NCBI RefSeq assembly: GCF_006539165.1
Contig: NZ_BJMM01000004.1
Span: 1-64,000 of the forward strand
Reading direction: 5' to 3'
Length of the DNA stretch: 64,000 nt
Source: Streptomyces cacaoi
GTDB lineage: Bacteria; Actinomycetota; Actinomycetes; Streptomycetales; Streptomycetaceae
The notes under the pieces were generated by a model. It had not been told where the DNA came from and did not search any database. It saw only the letters and a program-made list of their open reading frames with translations. The first letter of the stretch is position 1. Each line of letters starts with the position of its first letter. This document shows, piece by piece, positions 1 to 7,957 of the stretch. A program made the translations under genes and the position numbers.

Positions 1-1
1 G

Positions 2-244
2 GCGGGGACGGCGGGCCCGCCGATCCCGCCGGGCCTGGAGCCCGGCCGGTACGGGGTCGGCTCGCGGTCGGTGGTGTGCGGGACCGCGGTCGGGTGTGGC
101 GACGAACCTGACCGGGACGGTCCGGAGTTGACCGGTTCCGGGCGGGTGTGCGGAGGGTACCGGCAGACGCGAAGGCGGTTCCGGGGCGCGGTGGTGCCGG
201 CGGTGGCCCGTCGTCGGCCGGGAGGAGCGGTGGTGGGGCGGTGA
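2..244 (+). CDS. possible 3' end of an unidentified gene
   Basis: A frame entering from the left window edge stays open for 80 codons to a TGA at 242-244, with mostly G or C in third codon positions. That is compatible with the tail of a gene whose start lies outside the window. The encoded stretch (Gly/Pro/Arg-rich) matches no family I recognise. Surrounding DNA is equally GC-rich, so the codon signal is weak and this may simply be non-coding. Confidence 0.2.
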   Translation, partial: AGTAGPPIPPGLEPGRYGVGSRSVVCGTAVGCGDEPDRDGPELTGSGRVCGGYRQTRRRFRGAVVPAVARRRPGGAVVGR

Positions 245-375
245 ACCGGCGGGCCGGGCACGGTACTTCGGCTGTGTTCCGGCGGCCGGGGAGGGAGGGG
301 AGCGGCGGCCCCGCTGGCGGACTCGTGGTCCGCTACGTCACTTGCGTCTCATCTCTGTCGGCGCGAGGAGACGGT

Positions 376-456
376 GTCCTAGGACTGTCGCAGGGGGCAA
401 GTGTCGACATAGCGACCCGATATGGGGTACGTCTGTGCAGCCTTTCCTACGTAGGA
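376..456. repeat. cluster of three perfect palindromes
   Basis: GTCCTAGGAC lies at 376-385, TGTCGACA at 402-409 and TCCTACGTAGGA at 445-456, all perfect dyads within about 80 bp in a gene-free stretch. Their arm sequences differ, so they are not copies of one operator. The area is relatively AT-rich for this genome, as a regulatory region would be. Function unknown. Confidence 0.45.
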
Positions 457-752
457 GGGGGTCGCTCCCGAGGTCGGAATCGGCGCGCGGGGAGCGGATC
501 ATGCGCGGGGCGCGCAGGTGCGCTCCCCGCCCGGCCGACGAGGGCGAACCCCGGGTGAACGGGCGGGAGTTGTGCGTCGACGGAAGGCCGGACGGGCGGC
601 GTCGGCGGTGCTGCGCAGCAGGTCAGCTCCGGGGCGGGGCCGCGGGGGCGGCGGATGCGGACGTTCCGCGGCGCGTGCGGGGGAAGGTCGTGGCGCGGGG
701 GGCGTGGAGCCATCCACGGGATGACGCTGCGCAGTGCGATTACTACCGCGCG

Positions 753-767
753 CTTACTCGGTATGTA
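753..767. promoter_or_regulatory. candidate BldD-type box upstream of bdtA
   Basis: CTTACTCGGTATGTA is an imperfect dyad whose left half fits the published BldD consensus (NTNACNCWGNGTNAN) with one mismatch; the right half is weaker (about 7 of 10 fixed positions match overall). bdtA is, from memory, a known BldD target in S. coelicolor, which motivates the call. It lies about 120 bp upstream of the gene. Confidence 0.3.
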
Positions 768-889
768 CTCAATCGAGCGTGTCTGTCACGGTAGGCGGCC
801 GATCACTACTCCTCTTCCCCACTTGCATCAGCCGCCCCTAATCTGGGGTAGAGCGCACATGCGAGCAGGAGTCACCGGAGGGGAAGCCG

Positions 890-1132
890 GTGCCCGACAT
901 GTGCGGAAGGTTCAGGTGTGACATGGCTGGTAGCGAGAGGCCTCTGAACGAGGTCGTGTTCCTGACCGTGGCCGAGGTGGCCGCGGTGATGCGTGTCTCG
1001 AAGATGACCGTGTACCGGCTGGTGCACAGCGGTCATCTGCCGGCGATTCGGGTCGGCAGGTCGTTCCGGGTCCCGGAGAAGGCCGTCCACGAGTACCTTC
1101 AGGATTCCTTCGTGGGGGTGGAGAGCGCTTAG
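890..1132 (+). CDS. bdtA: BdtA-like helix-turn-helix DNA-binding protein
   Basis: 80-residue protein dominated by one excisionase-type (MerR-like) winged helix: FLTVAEVAAVMRVSKMTVYR forms the helix-turn-helix, and the wing RVGRSFRVPEKAVHEYL follows. There is no second domain, so it is a stand-alone DNA-binding module of the BldC/BdtA sort. The GTG at 890 has a strong ribosome site (GGAGGGGAA) just upstream; the ATG at 923 (MAGSERPLNE) would give a product resembling the S. coelicolor protein I remember and is a serious alternative start. It precedes the bS22 gene, as in other Streptomyces, and is linked to the BldD developmental regulon by family knowledge only. Its DNA target is not evident. 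Confidence 0.9.
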   Translation: MPDMCGRFRCDMAGSERPLNEVVFLTVAEVAAVMRVSKMTVYRLVHSGHLPAIRVGRSFRVPEKAVHEYLQDSFVGVESA

Positions 1133-1318
1133 GCCGGCGGCGGGGAGAACCGGCTGCCGGAGGCGAGCCGGAATATCCCCGACCCTCGTTCGCAAGCATT
1201 CCCCGGTGCCCGGTAGGCTGACCCCATGTAGGTCGTGTGGGCTCGGACGCCCCGCACCGAGTGATTCGAAATGAGTTCTCCCCGTCCCGGCGGGGATGAT
1301 CCGTGAGCGAGGGTAGTC

Positions 1319-1417
1319 GTGGGCTCTGTCATCAAGAAGCGGCGTAAGCGGATGGCCAAGAAGAAGCACCGCAAGCTGCTGAAGCGCACGCGTGTGCAGC
1401 GCCGCAACAAGAAGTGA
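1319..1417 (+). CDS. small ribosomal protein bS22 (AURKAIP1/COX24 domain)
   Basis: 32-codon gene starting at GTG and reading [19 protein letters not shown], then more Lys/Arg to the stop. Nearly half the residues are basic. This is the actinobacterial bS22 protein, a tiny RNA-binding component of the 30S subunit that shares the AURKAIP1/COX24 domain with a mitochondrial ribosomal protein. GAGGG about 8 nt upstream serves as ribosome site. It follows bdtA by 186 bp and is followed by a T-tailed hairpin, consistent with a short bdtA-bS22 unit or its own transcript. Too short for most gene callers, but conserved at this place in Streptomyces. Confidence 0.93.
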   Translation: MGSVIKKRRKRMAKKKHRKLLKRTRVQRRNKK

Positions 1418-1439
1418 GCGAGCGCACAACGCGCAACTG

Positions 1440-1487
1440 ACCGCCGCTCTTTCCTCCGTTCCGTACGGGGGAGGGGCGGCGGTTTTC
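1440..1487 (+). terminator. intrinsic terminator after bS22
   Basis: ACCGCCGC at 1440-1447 pairs with GCGGCGGT at 1476-1483, with a further inner pyrimidine/purine pairing (CCTCCG with CGGGGG), and the stem runs directly into TTTT. It sits 23 nt after the bS22 stop. Confidence 0.75.
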
Positions 1488-1637
1488 TGTGTGCCCGGGT
1501 TGTGCGAGCGGTGGCGGTGCGGGGGTGTCACGGCGGGGAAATCCGGGCGTCATGGCCACCCGATACGGTGGCAGCCGGGAGTGTGGACGACGGGGTCGGG
1601 CATCTTCACGGCTCGCCGGACTGCCAGGGGAGGAAGG

Positions 1638-2717
1638 GTGGGCAAGGTCGTGCTCGTCACCGGTGCGGCGCGGGAGTTGGGCGTCCGGTTCGTCCGCCGC
1701 GTCCAGCGGGAGCCCGACGTCGACCGGGTCGTGGCGGTGGACGCCGTGGAGCCGGTGCGCGGGCTCGGCGCGGCCTCCTTCGTCCGGGCGGACATCCGGC
1801 AGCCGTCCATCGGCACGGTCCTGGCCGAGCACGCGGTGGACACCGTCGTGCATCTGGACGCCCAGGGTGCAGGGCCCGAGGGGCGCGCCGCCGGCCGGGC
1901 CTTCGCCAAGGAGATCAATGTCATCGGCGCGATGCAGCTGCTCGGGGCCTGTCAGAAGGCGCCCGCCGTGCGACGTCTGGTGATCAAATCGACGACGGGT
2001 GTGTACGGTTCCGCGCCCCGGGATCCCACCGTTTTCGACGAGCAGACCGTCCCCGGCGCGCTGCCGGCGAGCGGGTTCGCCAAGGACGCCGTCGAAGTCG
2101 AGGGCTATGTGCGGGGGTTCGCGCGTCGGCGGCCCGATGTGGCCGTCACCGTGCTGCGGTTCGCGCAGATCCTGGGCCCGGCGCGGGAGTCGCCGCTCGC
2201 CGCCTGCTTCGCGCAGCCGGTGCTGCCCACGGCGCTCGGCCACGACCCGCGGTTGCAGTTCGTGCACGACGACGACGCGGTGGAGGCGCTGCGGCTGGCC
2301 GCGGGCGAGCCGCGCGCTGGCACCGTGAAAGCCGGGACGTTCAACATCGCCGGCGCGGGCGTCCTGCTCCTCTCCCAGTGCGCCCGCCGGCTCGGCCTGC
2401 TCACGGTGCCGGTGCCGCTGCCCGCGCTCCGTTGGGGCGGCGGGGTCCTGCGGCGGGCCGGCGCCCTGGAGCTGTCGGCGGAGCAGCTCCGGCTGCTGAC
2501 GCACGGCCGGGTGGTGAGCACCGTGCGCGCCCGGGAGGTGCTGGGGTTCACGCCCCGCCGCAGTACGCAGGAGACGCTGGCCGCGTTCGCCCGGGAGCGG
2601 GGCGCCGGGCCGCTGCCGCCCGGGCTGCTGGGCGGCGCGGTCGACCGGGCGGCGGCCGTGCTGGCCGGTGCCCGGGTCCGCCCGCCGCATCGTCAGGAGG
2701 CAGAGCGGAATGACTGA
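1638..2717 (+). CDS. NAD-dependent epimerase/dehydratase (extended SDR)
   Basis: 359-residue extended short-chain dehydrogenase. The Rossmann nucleotide-binding start VLVTGAARELG lies within the first 15 residues, an Asp at the end of beta-2 (VVAVDAVEP) suggests NAD(H) preference, and VVHLDA and VYGS segments follow. The usual catalytic YxxxK is not obvious (the region reads SGFAKDAVEVE), so catalysis should not be assumed. The GTG start is chosen because GGGGAGGAA precedes it and the Rossmann strand begins at once. The stop overlaps the next gene (ATGACTGA), so it is translationally coupled to the acyltransferase; the pair may act on a common lipid or sugar substrate. Substrate unknown. Confidence 0.88.
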   Translation: MGKVVLVTGAARELGVRFVRRVQREPDVDRVVAVDAVEPVRGLGAASFVRADIRQPSIGTVLAEHAVDTVVHLDAQGAGPEGRAAGRAFAKEINVIGAMQLLGACQKAPAVRRLVIKSTTGVYGSAPRDPTVFDEQTVPGALPASGFAKDAVEVEGYVRGFARRRPDVAVTVLRFAQILGPARESPLAACFAQPVLPTALGHDPRLQFVHDDDAVEALRLAAGEPRAGTVKAGTFNIAGAGVLLLSQCARRLGLLTVPVPLPALRWGGGVLRRAGALELSAEQLRLLTHGRVVSTVRAREVLGFTPRRSTQETLAAFARERGAGPLPPGLLGGAVDRAAAVLAGARVRPPHRQEAERND

Positions 2718-3819
2718 CGCGAAGGTCATACCCTTCGGCGACGACGAGGGCCGGCCCCGCGCCGCCTCCACCGACCGGGGCGCGCGCCCGCGGCACCGGC
2801 CGTCGGCGGGCGGCCGGGATCCGCGGCGCGGCGGACCGCCGCTGTCGTCCGTCCCCGAACAGCGGTCGGAGGCGGATGCTCTCCCGCCGGGCCGCGACGC
2901 GGAGCAGCAGGGGCCGGGTCGGCAGGAGACAGGGCGGCAGGAGCCGGGCCAGGGTGGGTTGTTGGGCCGGGTGCTGGGTGACGCGTGGGATGCGCGGGCC
3001 GCGCGGGGCCTCGCCTTTCTGCGCCGCCGGCTCACCGGCGAGTACGAGGTCGACGAGTTCGGCTACGACGAGGAGCTCACCGACCAGGTCCTGATGTCGC
3101 TGCTGCGGCCGGTGTACGAGAAGTACTTCCGGGTCGAGGTGCGGGGGCTGGAGCACATACCGTCCGCGGGCGCCGCGCTCGTCGTCGCCAACCACTCCGG
3201 GACGCTGCCGCTGGACGGGCTGATGCTCCAGGTGGCCGTGCACGACCACCACCCGGCGCAGCGGCGGCTGCGGCTGCTGGGCGCCGATCTGGTCTTCTCG
3301 CTCCCGGTGGTCAACGAGGTCGCGCGCAAGGCCGGGCACACCCTCGCCTGTGCCGAGGACGCGCAGGCGCTGCTGACCCGGGGCGAGGTCGTCGGGGTGA
3401 TGCCGGAGGGCTTCAAGGGCCTGGGCAAGCCGTTCGCCGACCGGTACAGGTTGCAGCGGTTCGGCCGGGGCGGCTTCGTGGCGACGGCGCTGCGGACGGG
3501 GGCGCCGATCGTGCCGTGCTCGATCGTGGGCGCCGAGGAGATCTACCCGATGGTCGGCAACTCCCGTACGCTCGCGCGGCTGTTCGGCCTTCCGTACTTT
3601 CCGCTGACGCCGACCTTTCCGTGGCTGGGGGCGCTGGGCGCGGTGCCGCTGCCGACGAAGTGGACGATCCAGTTCGGCGAGCCCCTGGCGACCGACGCGT
3701 ATGCGCCGGAGGCCGCCGAGGATCCGATGCTGATGTTCCAGCTCACCGATCAGGTGCGCGAGACCATCCAGCACACGCTCTACAAGCTGCTGGTACGCCG
3801 CCGTTCGGTCTTCTTCTGA
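2710..3819 (+). CDS. lysophospholipid acyltransferase family protein (PlsC-like)
   Basis: 369 residues. The first ~80 are Arg/Pro/Gln-rich and probably disordered; the acyltransferase core follows. NHSGTLPLDG (from Asn161) corresponds to the NHxxxxD acyl-transfer motif, but His and Asp are six residues apart rather than four. MPEGFKG (about 230-236) corresponds to the FPEGT substrate-binding block, and IVPCSIVGAEE to the later strand. Expected role: transfer of an acyl group to a glycerol-lipid acceptor at the membrane; acceptor unknown. GGAGG precedes the ATG, which overlaps the epimerase stop. A perfect hairpin follows the gene. Confidence 0.87.
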   Translation: MTDAKVIPFGDDEGRPRAASTDRGARPRHRPSAGGRDPRRGGPPLSSVPEQRSEADALPPGRDAEQQGPGRQETGRQEPGQGGLLGRVLGDAWDARAARGLAFLRRRLTGEYEVDEFGYDEELTDQVLMSLLRPVYEKYFRVEVRGLEHIPSAGAALVVANHSGTLPLDGLMLQVAVHDHHPAQRRLRLLGADLVFSLPVVNEVARKAGHTLACAEDAQALLTRGEVVGVMPEGFKGLGKPFADRYRLQRFGRGGFVATALRTGAPIVPCSIVGAEEIYPMVGNSRTLARLFGLPYFPLTPTFPWLGALGAVPLPTKWTIQFGEPLATDAYAPEAAEDPMLMFQLTDQVRETIQHTLYKLLVRRRSVFF

Positions 3820-3836
3820 TCCCTGCGCGGGCCCCC

Positions 3837-3899
3837 GTCGGCCCCGTCGGCCCCGTCGGCCGTGTCGGTCCGGTCGGCCTTCTCGGCCCTGTCGGACCC
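3837..3899. repeat. 9-bp minisatellite, seven copies
   Basis: Seven contiguous 9-nt units beginning GTCGGCCCC, GTCGGCCCC, GTCGGCCGT, GTCGGTCCG, GTCGGCCTT, CTCGGCCCT, GTCGGACCC fill exactly 63 nt between the acyltransferase stop and the shared terminator hairpin. The units diverge towards the 3' end. Confidence 0.85.
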
Positions 3900-3918
3900 G
3901 CCGCGTACGGCATACGAC

Positions 3919-3958
3919 GGCGGCGTCCGGCCCCCTCGCGAGGGGACCGGACGCCGCC
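3919..3958. terminator. bidirectional hairpin between the acyltransferase gene and rsbN
   Basis: GGCGGCGTCCGG (3919-3930) pairs perfectly with CCGGACGCCGCC (3947-3958), enclosing a nested palindrome CCCCTCGCGAGGGG. It lies between convergent genes and would work for both; there is no T-tract, as is usual in Streptomyces. Confidence 0.65.
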
Positions 3959-4055
3959 GGTGGTGCAGCGGAGTTCGGCAGGCTTCGGCAGGCTTCGCCG
4001 AGGTTCGGGGAGTCACGGCGGCTTCCCGGTTCTCCCGCGGGGTGCCGCCGCTCCG

Positions 4056-5342
4056 CTACTCCTTGCCGCTGCCGCCGAGTCCGAGGTCGGGCAGGACCTC
4101 GGGGACGAGCGGCGGCAGGGTCACCTCGGGCTTGCCCGGGCCGGACCGGCCGTGGTCGGAGCCGCCGCCGGACTCGGAGGGGCGCTCCGCGGCCTCGGAC
4201 CTGTCGGGCGGTTCGAGGAGATCGCCGCCGAGCAGACCCTCGCCGCCCTGCTGCGTGCCGGACGGGTCCGGTGCCCGGCTCGCGTCCTCGCTCCGGCCGT
4301 CCGCGCCCGCGGAGGACGAGCGGCTCGGCTGTGCGGAGGGCTCGTCCTCGCCGGTGCGGTCCGCGGAGTCGGAGTGCCGCTCGTGCGGGGCGTCGCTCTC
4401 CTCGGAGGTGCGGGGGAGGAGGGCGTGCAGCGGGCTGACGTCGTTGTCCATGGCGTCGAAGACGGAGCTGACCTCGTCACCGACGTCGCGTAGCTGGGCC
4501 GGGAGCCGGTCGCGGAGCTTGGCCCAGCCGGCCCGGTGGTTCTCGGAGAAGGTGGAGAGGCGCTGCAACCGGTGGATGTCGCCGTCGCGTTCGTACGCCG
4601 CGCTCAGCAGCCGGTGGCCCTCGGAGGCGTCGTGCCGCATGCCGGCCAGCGTCCTGCGGACCTCGCCGAGCGCTTCGTGGTCCAGCGCGCCCGAGCGCTG
4701 GCGTTCCATCAGCCGGCCCGCTTCCTTCAGCCGGGTGGAGGCGTGGTCCAGCAGGACGTTGCCGCGGTCGGCGTCGTCCCCCGCGAGGTCGAGCTGGATG
4801 TCCTCCATGCCGCGTTTCAGGCCGTAGAGGGTGTCGCCGGGGAGGGCGTCCGTACTGGCCGCGGCGGCGCCGCCGAACGCCCCGGCGGCGACCCCCACCC
4901 CCAGCCCGCCCGCCGCAAGTCCCTTGCCGAGCCGGGACTTGGGGCGCAGCCTGCTCAGTGAGGCGAGCCCCGGGGCGCGGTGTGCACCCCGCCCGGAGCC
5001 GTGCGCAGCGCTCCGGGCGTCGCGCTGCTCGGGGAAGTGCGCGCCCTCCGCCGCGTTCTCACCGTCGGCGAACGCCGCTTCCATGGCGGCGATCAGCTGC
5101 GCCCGCTGGACGGTCTTGACCTCCGGGTCCAGCTCCGGCTTCGGCAGGGCCGCCAGTTGGCCGGTCAGCGCCAGCAGCGCACGCTCGCCCTGGCCGGCGG
5201 GGTCTCCCGGTGGCGCTCCGTCGTCGCCTTCCGATGGGGCGGGAGACGTAGTGTCGGCCGCCGTACCCTCGTCGAGCCGCTGCTCATCCAGGGCCTGGGC
5301 GAAGGCGAGTGCCCGTCGGCTCGTCGGGATGGATCCGATCAC
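4056..5342 (-). CDS. rsbN: anti-sigma factor RsbN, DUF5667 membrane protein
   Basis: 428-residue single-pass protein. An N-terminal cytoplasmic helical region (ALAFAQALDEQ onward) should hold BldN; a hydrophobic span (GLAAGGLGVGVAAGAFGG, about 140-160) crosses the membrane, and a DUF5667 domain rich in charged helices lies outside. The C-terminal third is Ser/Asp/Glu/Pro-rich. Homologues bind BldN and restrain it until aerial growth, so chaplin and rodlin genes stay off. The GTG at 5342 is chosen because AGGAGG lies 8 nt upstream; the GTG at 5351 overlaps that site. It lies directly downstream of bldN on the same strand, with a candidate BldN-type promoter in the gap. Confidence 0.92.
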   Translation of the reverse strand: MIGSIPTSRRALAFAQALDEQRLDEGTAADTTSPAPSEGDDGAPPGDPAGQGERALLALTGQLAALPKPELDPEVKTVQRAQLIAAMEAAFADGENAAEGAHFPEQRDARSAAHGSGRGAHRAPGLASLSRLRPKSRLGKGLAAGGLGVGVAAGAFGGAAAASTDALPGDTLYGLKRGMEDIQLDLAGDDADRGNVLLDHASTRLKEAGRLMERQRSGALDHEALGEVRRTLAGMRHDASEGHRLLSAAYERDGDIHRLQRLSTFSENHRAGWAKLRDRLPAQLRDVGDEVSSVFDAMDNDVSPLHALLPRTSEESDAPHERHSDSADRTGEDEPSAQPSRSSSAGADGRSEDASRAPDPSGTQQGGEGLLGGDLLEPPDRSEAAERPSESGGGSDHGRSGPGKPEVTLPPLVPEVLPDLGLGGSGKE

Positions 5343-5469
5343 CGGCGGCACCTCCTCTCGTCAGCACGGTCGACTCCCCACGGCACAGGTAGGGTTGCGC
5401 AGCCGCTCGTGCCACTCCGGGTGAAGTGCGCGCGGGCATGCCACGGTTACGGGGGAGTCTGCAACCCCC

Positions 5470-5498
5470 GTAACGAGCGGCAAGCCAGTCGGGTTACG
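5470..5498 (-). promoter_or_regulatory. candidate BldN-dependent promoter of rsbN
   Basis: On the minus strand CGTAAC (5498-5493) is followed after 17 nt by CGTTAC (5475-5470). The BldN consensus known from S. venezuelae is CGTAAC, about 16 nt, CGTTGA. It points at rsbN about 130 bp away, matching the known feedback in which BldN switches on its own antagonist. Confidence 0.55.
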
Positions 5499-5577
5499 GA
5501 GTCACGATGATGTGACCGCACCCACGGTACGGTTCGCGCCAACGCCCGCGCGGCCGGGCGTCGGTGGACCGGCCGGT

Positions 5578-6450
5578 TCAGCGGGCGTCGTCCGGGAGGA
5601 GCCGGGCGAGCGTGCGGACGGCGCGGTACTGGAGGGTCTTGATCGCGCCCTCGTTCTTCCCCATGATCCGGGCCGTCTCGGCGACCGAGAGCCCCTGCAG
5701 AAATCGGAGCGTGACGCACTCCTGCTGTTGGGGGTTGAGCTTACGTACGGCCTCCAGCAGAGCGGCGTTGGAGAGGGATTCGAGAACCGACTCCTCCGGA
5801 CTGCGCTCGACCTCGTTCGCGTCGAGCATCTCGCCGGTGGTCACTTCGAGGCGGAAGCGGCTCGACTTGAAGTGGTCGGCGACGAGGTTTCGGGCGATGG
5901 TCACGAGCCAGGCCCCGAAGTCGCGGCCCTGCCAGGTGAAGGTGCTGATCCGGCGCAGGGCGCGCAGGAAGGTCTCGCTGGTGAGGTCCTCGGCCGTGGC
6001 CCGGCCGCCGACGCGGTAGTAGATGTAGCGGTAGACCGTGTCGCTGTACTGGTCGTACAGCCGGCCGAAGGCGTCCGCCTCGCCGTCCTGGGCCCGTTCG
6101 ACGAGGTCCATCATGCGGCGGCTCTCGGTGTCCGAGGCCGGTGGGCGACGGGCGGTGGTGCTGCGGGCGCGGCGCCCCGCCGAGGGAGCGGCGGAGGTGC
6201 GGGCGGTGGGTGCGGCGGGCGCGGTGGGCGTTGCGGCGGTGGCGCCGGTGGCGCGGTCGGCGAAGGCGTAGCGGGGGCCGGCGGGGACGGGGGCGGGCGC
6301 TACGGAGACGAGGGGGACTACGGGGACAGGTGCGGCTGTGGCGAGGGCGGGGACGGCGTACGCAGTGGGGACGTACGCACGCAGTCGGTCGATGACTGTC
6401 GTGCGCAGCGTAGCCAGGCCCGAGGCGTCAACCCCGACGTGTGGGTACAC
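5578..6450 (-). CDS. bldN: ECF sigma factor BldN (pro-sigma form)
   Basis: 290 residues. The first ~110 form an Ala/Pro-rich extension beginning MYPHVGVDASGLATLR, which in S. coelicolor BldN is a pro-sequence removed by proteolysis. Sigma region 2 follows (LVERAQDGEADAFGRLY; the DLTSETFLRALR core-binding segment; TWQGRDFGAWL), then region 4 with its helix-turn-helix (LSVAETARIMGKNEGAIKTL). BldN directs transcription of chaplin/rodlin and other aerial-hypha genes. The GTG start is supported by the conserved first residues. It lies upstream of rsbN on the same strand. Confidence 0.96.
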   Translation of the reverse strand: MYPHVGVDASGLATLRTTVIDRLRAYVPTAYAVPALATAAPVPVVPLVSVAPAPVPAGPRYAFADRATGATAATPTAPAAPTARTSAAPSAGRRARSTTARRPPASDTESRRMMDLVERAQDGEADAFGRLYDQYSDTVYRYIYYRVGGRATAEDLTSETFLRALRRISTFTWQGRDFGAWLVTIARNLVADHFKSSRFRLEVTTGEMLDANEVERSPEESVLESLSNAALLEAVRKLNPQQQECVTLRFLQGLSVAETARIMGKNEGAIKTLQYRAVRTLARLLPDDAR

Positions 6451-6895
6451 GGGACTCCCAGAGGCAGAGCTTCCATCACGTGCAGTGCGGGACCGTTCGC
6501 CCGGCGTAGGGACGGGTGGGTACCGGATTGCGTCTGAGGAGAATAACGCTTCGTACAGGCAGCACTACACCTAGTTGCCAAAATCGTCGATTCGGTTCGT
6601 TCTGTTACGGAATGGCGCCGCAGTGAGGCGGGAATCGACACCGCAGAGTGAGCGGTTTGTTGGCTGAATCTGTCGCTTCCGGGACGACTTGTGTCCGAGT
6701 TACGCCTGGAGCGGGTGGCGGGGACTGGTTGCCGAGGGCCCCGGGTAAGACTGCTGATTTGGCGCCGGGCGGGGGCGCACACCCGGTGCGACGCGCCCGG
6801 GGTTCACGCGGGTGCTCCCCGCGGCACGTCCGGGTGTTCCGCGTCGTGCACCGGTGCGACGTGCGAGGAAGCGGCCGGACCGCCGCCGGGCCGCG
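6451..6895. other. long bldN upstream region, no gene
   Basis: 445 bp between the bldN start and the end of the HAD gene. No coding frame is convincing. It is comparatively AT-rich near 6540-6620, where the bldN promoter probably lies. A sequence with one good BldD-type half (CAGAGTGAG, 6644-6652) is present; bldN is a known BldD target, so it is worth testing, though the other half fits poorly. Confidence 0.5.
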
Positions 6896-7846
6896 TCAGC
6901 GGCGGCGGCGTTGCAGGGCCAGCGCCGCCGCCGCTCCGCCCGCCAGCGCGCCCGCGCCCGCGGCGGCCGGGAGGCCGACCTTCGCCGCCTTGCGGCCCGT
7001 GCGGTAGTCGCGCAGCCGCCAGCCCATCTCGCGGGCGTGTGCGCGCAGCTCGCTGTCCGGGTTGATCGCGTAGGGGTGACCGACCAGGGACAGCATCGGA
7101 ATGTCGTTCGCGGAGTCGCTGTAGGCGGCGCAGCGCTCCAGATGGAGCCCCTCGGCCGCCGCCAGGGCGCGGACTGCCTCGGCCTTGGCCGGGCCGTGCA
7201 GGGGTTCGCCCACCAGGCGGCCGGTGTACACGCCGCCGACCGACTCGGCGACGGTGCCCAGGGCGCCGGTCAGCCCCAGGCGGCGGGCGATGATCGTGGC
7301 CGCCTCCACGGGGGCGGCCGTGACCAGCCAGACCTTCTGGCCGGCGTCCAGATGCGCCTGGGCGAGGGCGCGGGTGCCGGGCCAGATGCGGCCGGCCATG
7401 TACTCGTCGTAGATCTCCTCGCCGATGGCCATCAGTTCGGCGACGCGGTGGCCCTTGACGATGGACAGGGCGCTTTCGCGGGCGTCCTGCATATGGCCGG
7501 CGTGCTCGGCGCCCGCGAGCCGGAACCACGCCTGCTGCCAGGCGAAGCGGGTGAGTTCGCGTTTGCGGAAGAACTTGCGCTTGTACAGGCCGCGGCCGAA
7601 GTGGAACAGGGCGGCGCCCTGCATGATCGTGTTGTCCAGGTCGAAGAAGGCCGCCGCGCGGACGTCGCCGACGACCGGGAACTCGGGCTCGCCGCCCTCC
7701 GCCTCGTCCGGCGTCGCCGCCGCGCGCTCCCGGGCCTCCCGCTCCAGCTCCTGCTTGCGTGCCGCTTCCGCGGACGCTTCGCCGGCCAGCACGCTGCGTG
7801 CCGTCGCGAAGCGTTTGCGGGAGGTGAGCCATGCGGGAAGGGCCAT
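6896..7846 (-). CDS. HAD-family hydrolase (SerB-like, subfamily IB)
   Basis: 316 residues. The HAD nucleophile motif AAFFDLDNTIMQGA is near residue 60, motif II WLVTAAPVEAA in the middle, and motif III/IV AAYSDSANDIPML later; these give a Mg-dependent phosphatase of the HAD-IB group (phosphoserine-phosphatase or CicA-like). The C-terminus holds a Gly/Ala-rich hydrophobic stretch ending in basic QRRRR, possibly a membrane tail. No ribosome site precedes the ATG, but TATGCT lies 6 nt upstream, so the mRNA may be leaderless. It sits next to bldN in other Streptomyces too. Substrate not predictable. Confidence 0.9.
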   Translation of the reverse strand: MALPAWLTSRKRFATARSVLAGEASAEAARKQELEREARERAAATPDEAEGGEPEFPVVGDVRAAAFFDLDNTIMQGAALFHFGRGLYKRKFFRKRELTRFAWQQAWFRLAGAEHAGHMQDARESALSIVKGHRVAELMAIGEEIYDEYMAGRIWPGTRALAQAHLDAGQKVWLVTAAPVEAATIIARRLGLTGALGTVAESVGGVYTGRLVGEPLHGPAKAEAVRALAAAEGLHLERCAAYSDSANDIPMLSLVGHPYAINPDSELRAHAREMGWRLRDYRTGRKAAKVGLPAAAGAGALAGGAAAALALQRRRR

Positions 7847-7957
7847 GCGGCGAGCATAGCCAGTCTGTTCGGTGCTCCCGTGCCCAGGAGTCCGCGCGGG
7901 TGCGGGCCCGGTGCCGGGACGGGCGGTGGAGTTGTGGCCGGGCGGGACAATGGGGGG

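Larger units (their letters stand above)
245..889. other. gene-free stretch upstream of bdtA
   Basis: No convincing gene is seen on either strand; the open frames here have Arg/Gly/Pro-rich translations typical of high-GC shadow frames. The stretch holds three short palindromes at 376-456, a BldD-like box at 753-767, and the presumed promoter of bdtA. It is unusually long for a leader of an 80-codon gene. Confidence 0.5.

Noticed and set aside
148..921. Short plus- and minus-strand frames upstream of bdtA
   Set aside because: No ribosome sites or conserved motifs; Arg/Gly-rich random translations.
1332..3035. 567-codon minus-strand open frame opposite the epimerase and acyltransferase genes
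   Set aside because: Arg/Pro/Gly/His-rich translation with no domain; the opposite strand has two recognisable proteins with ribosome sites. Typical high-GC shadow.
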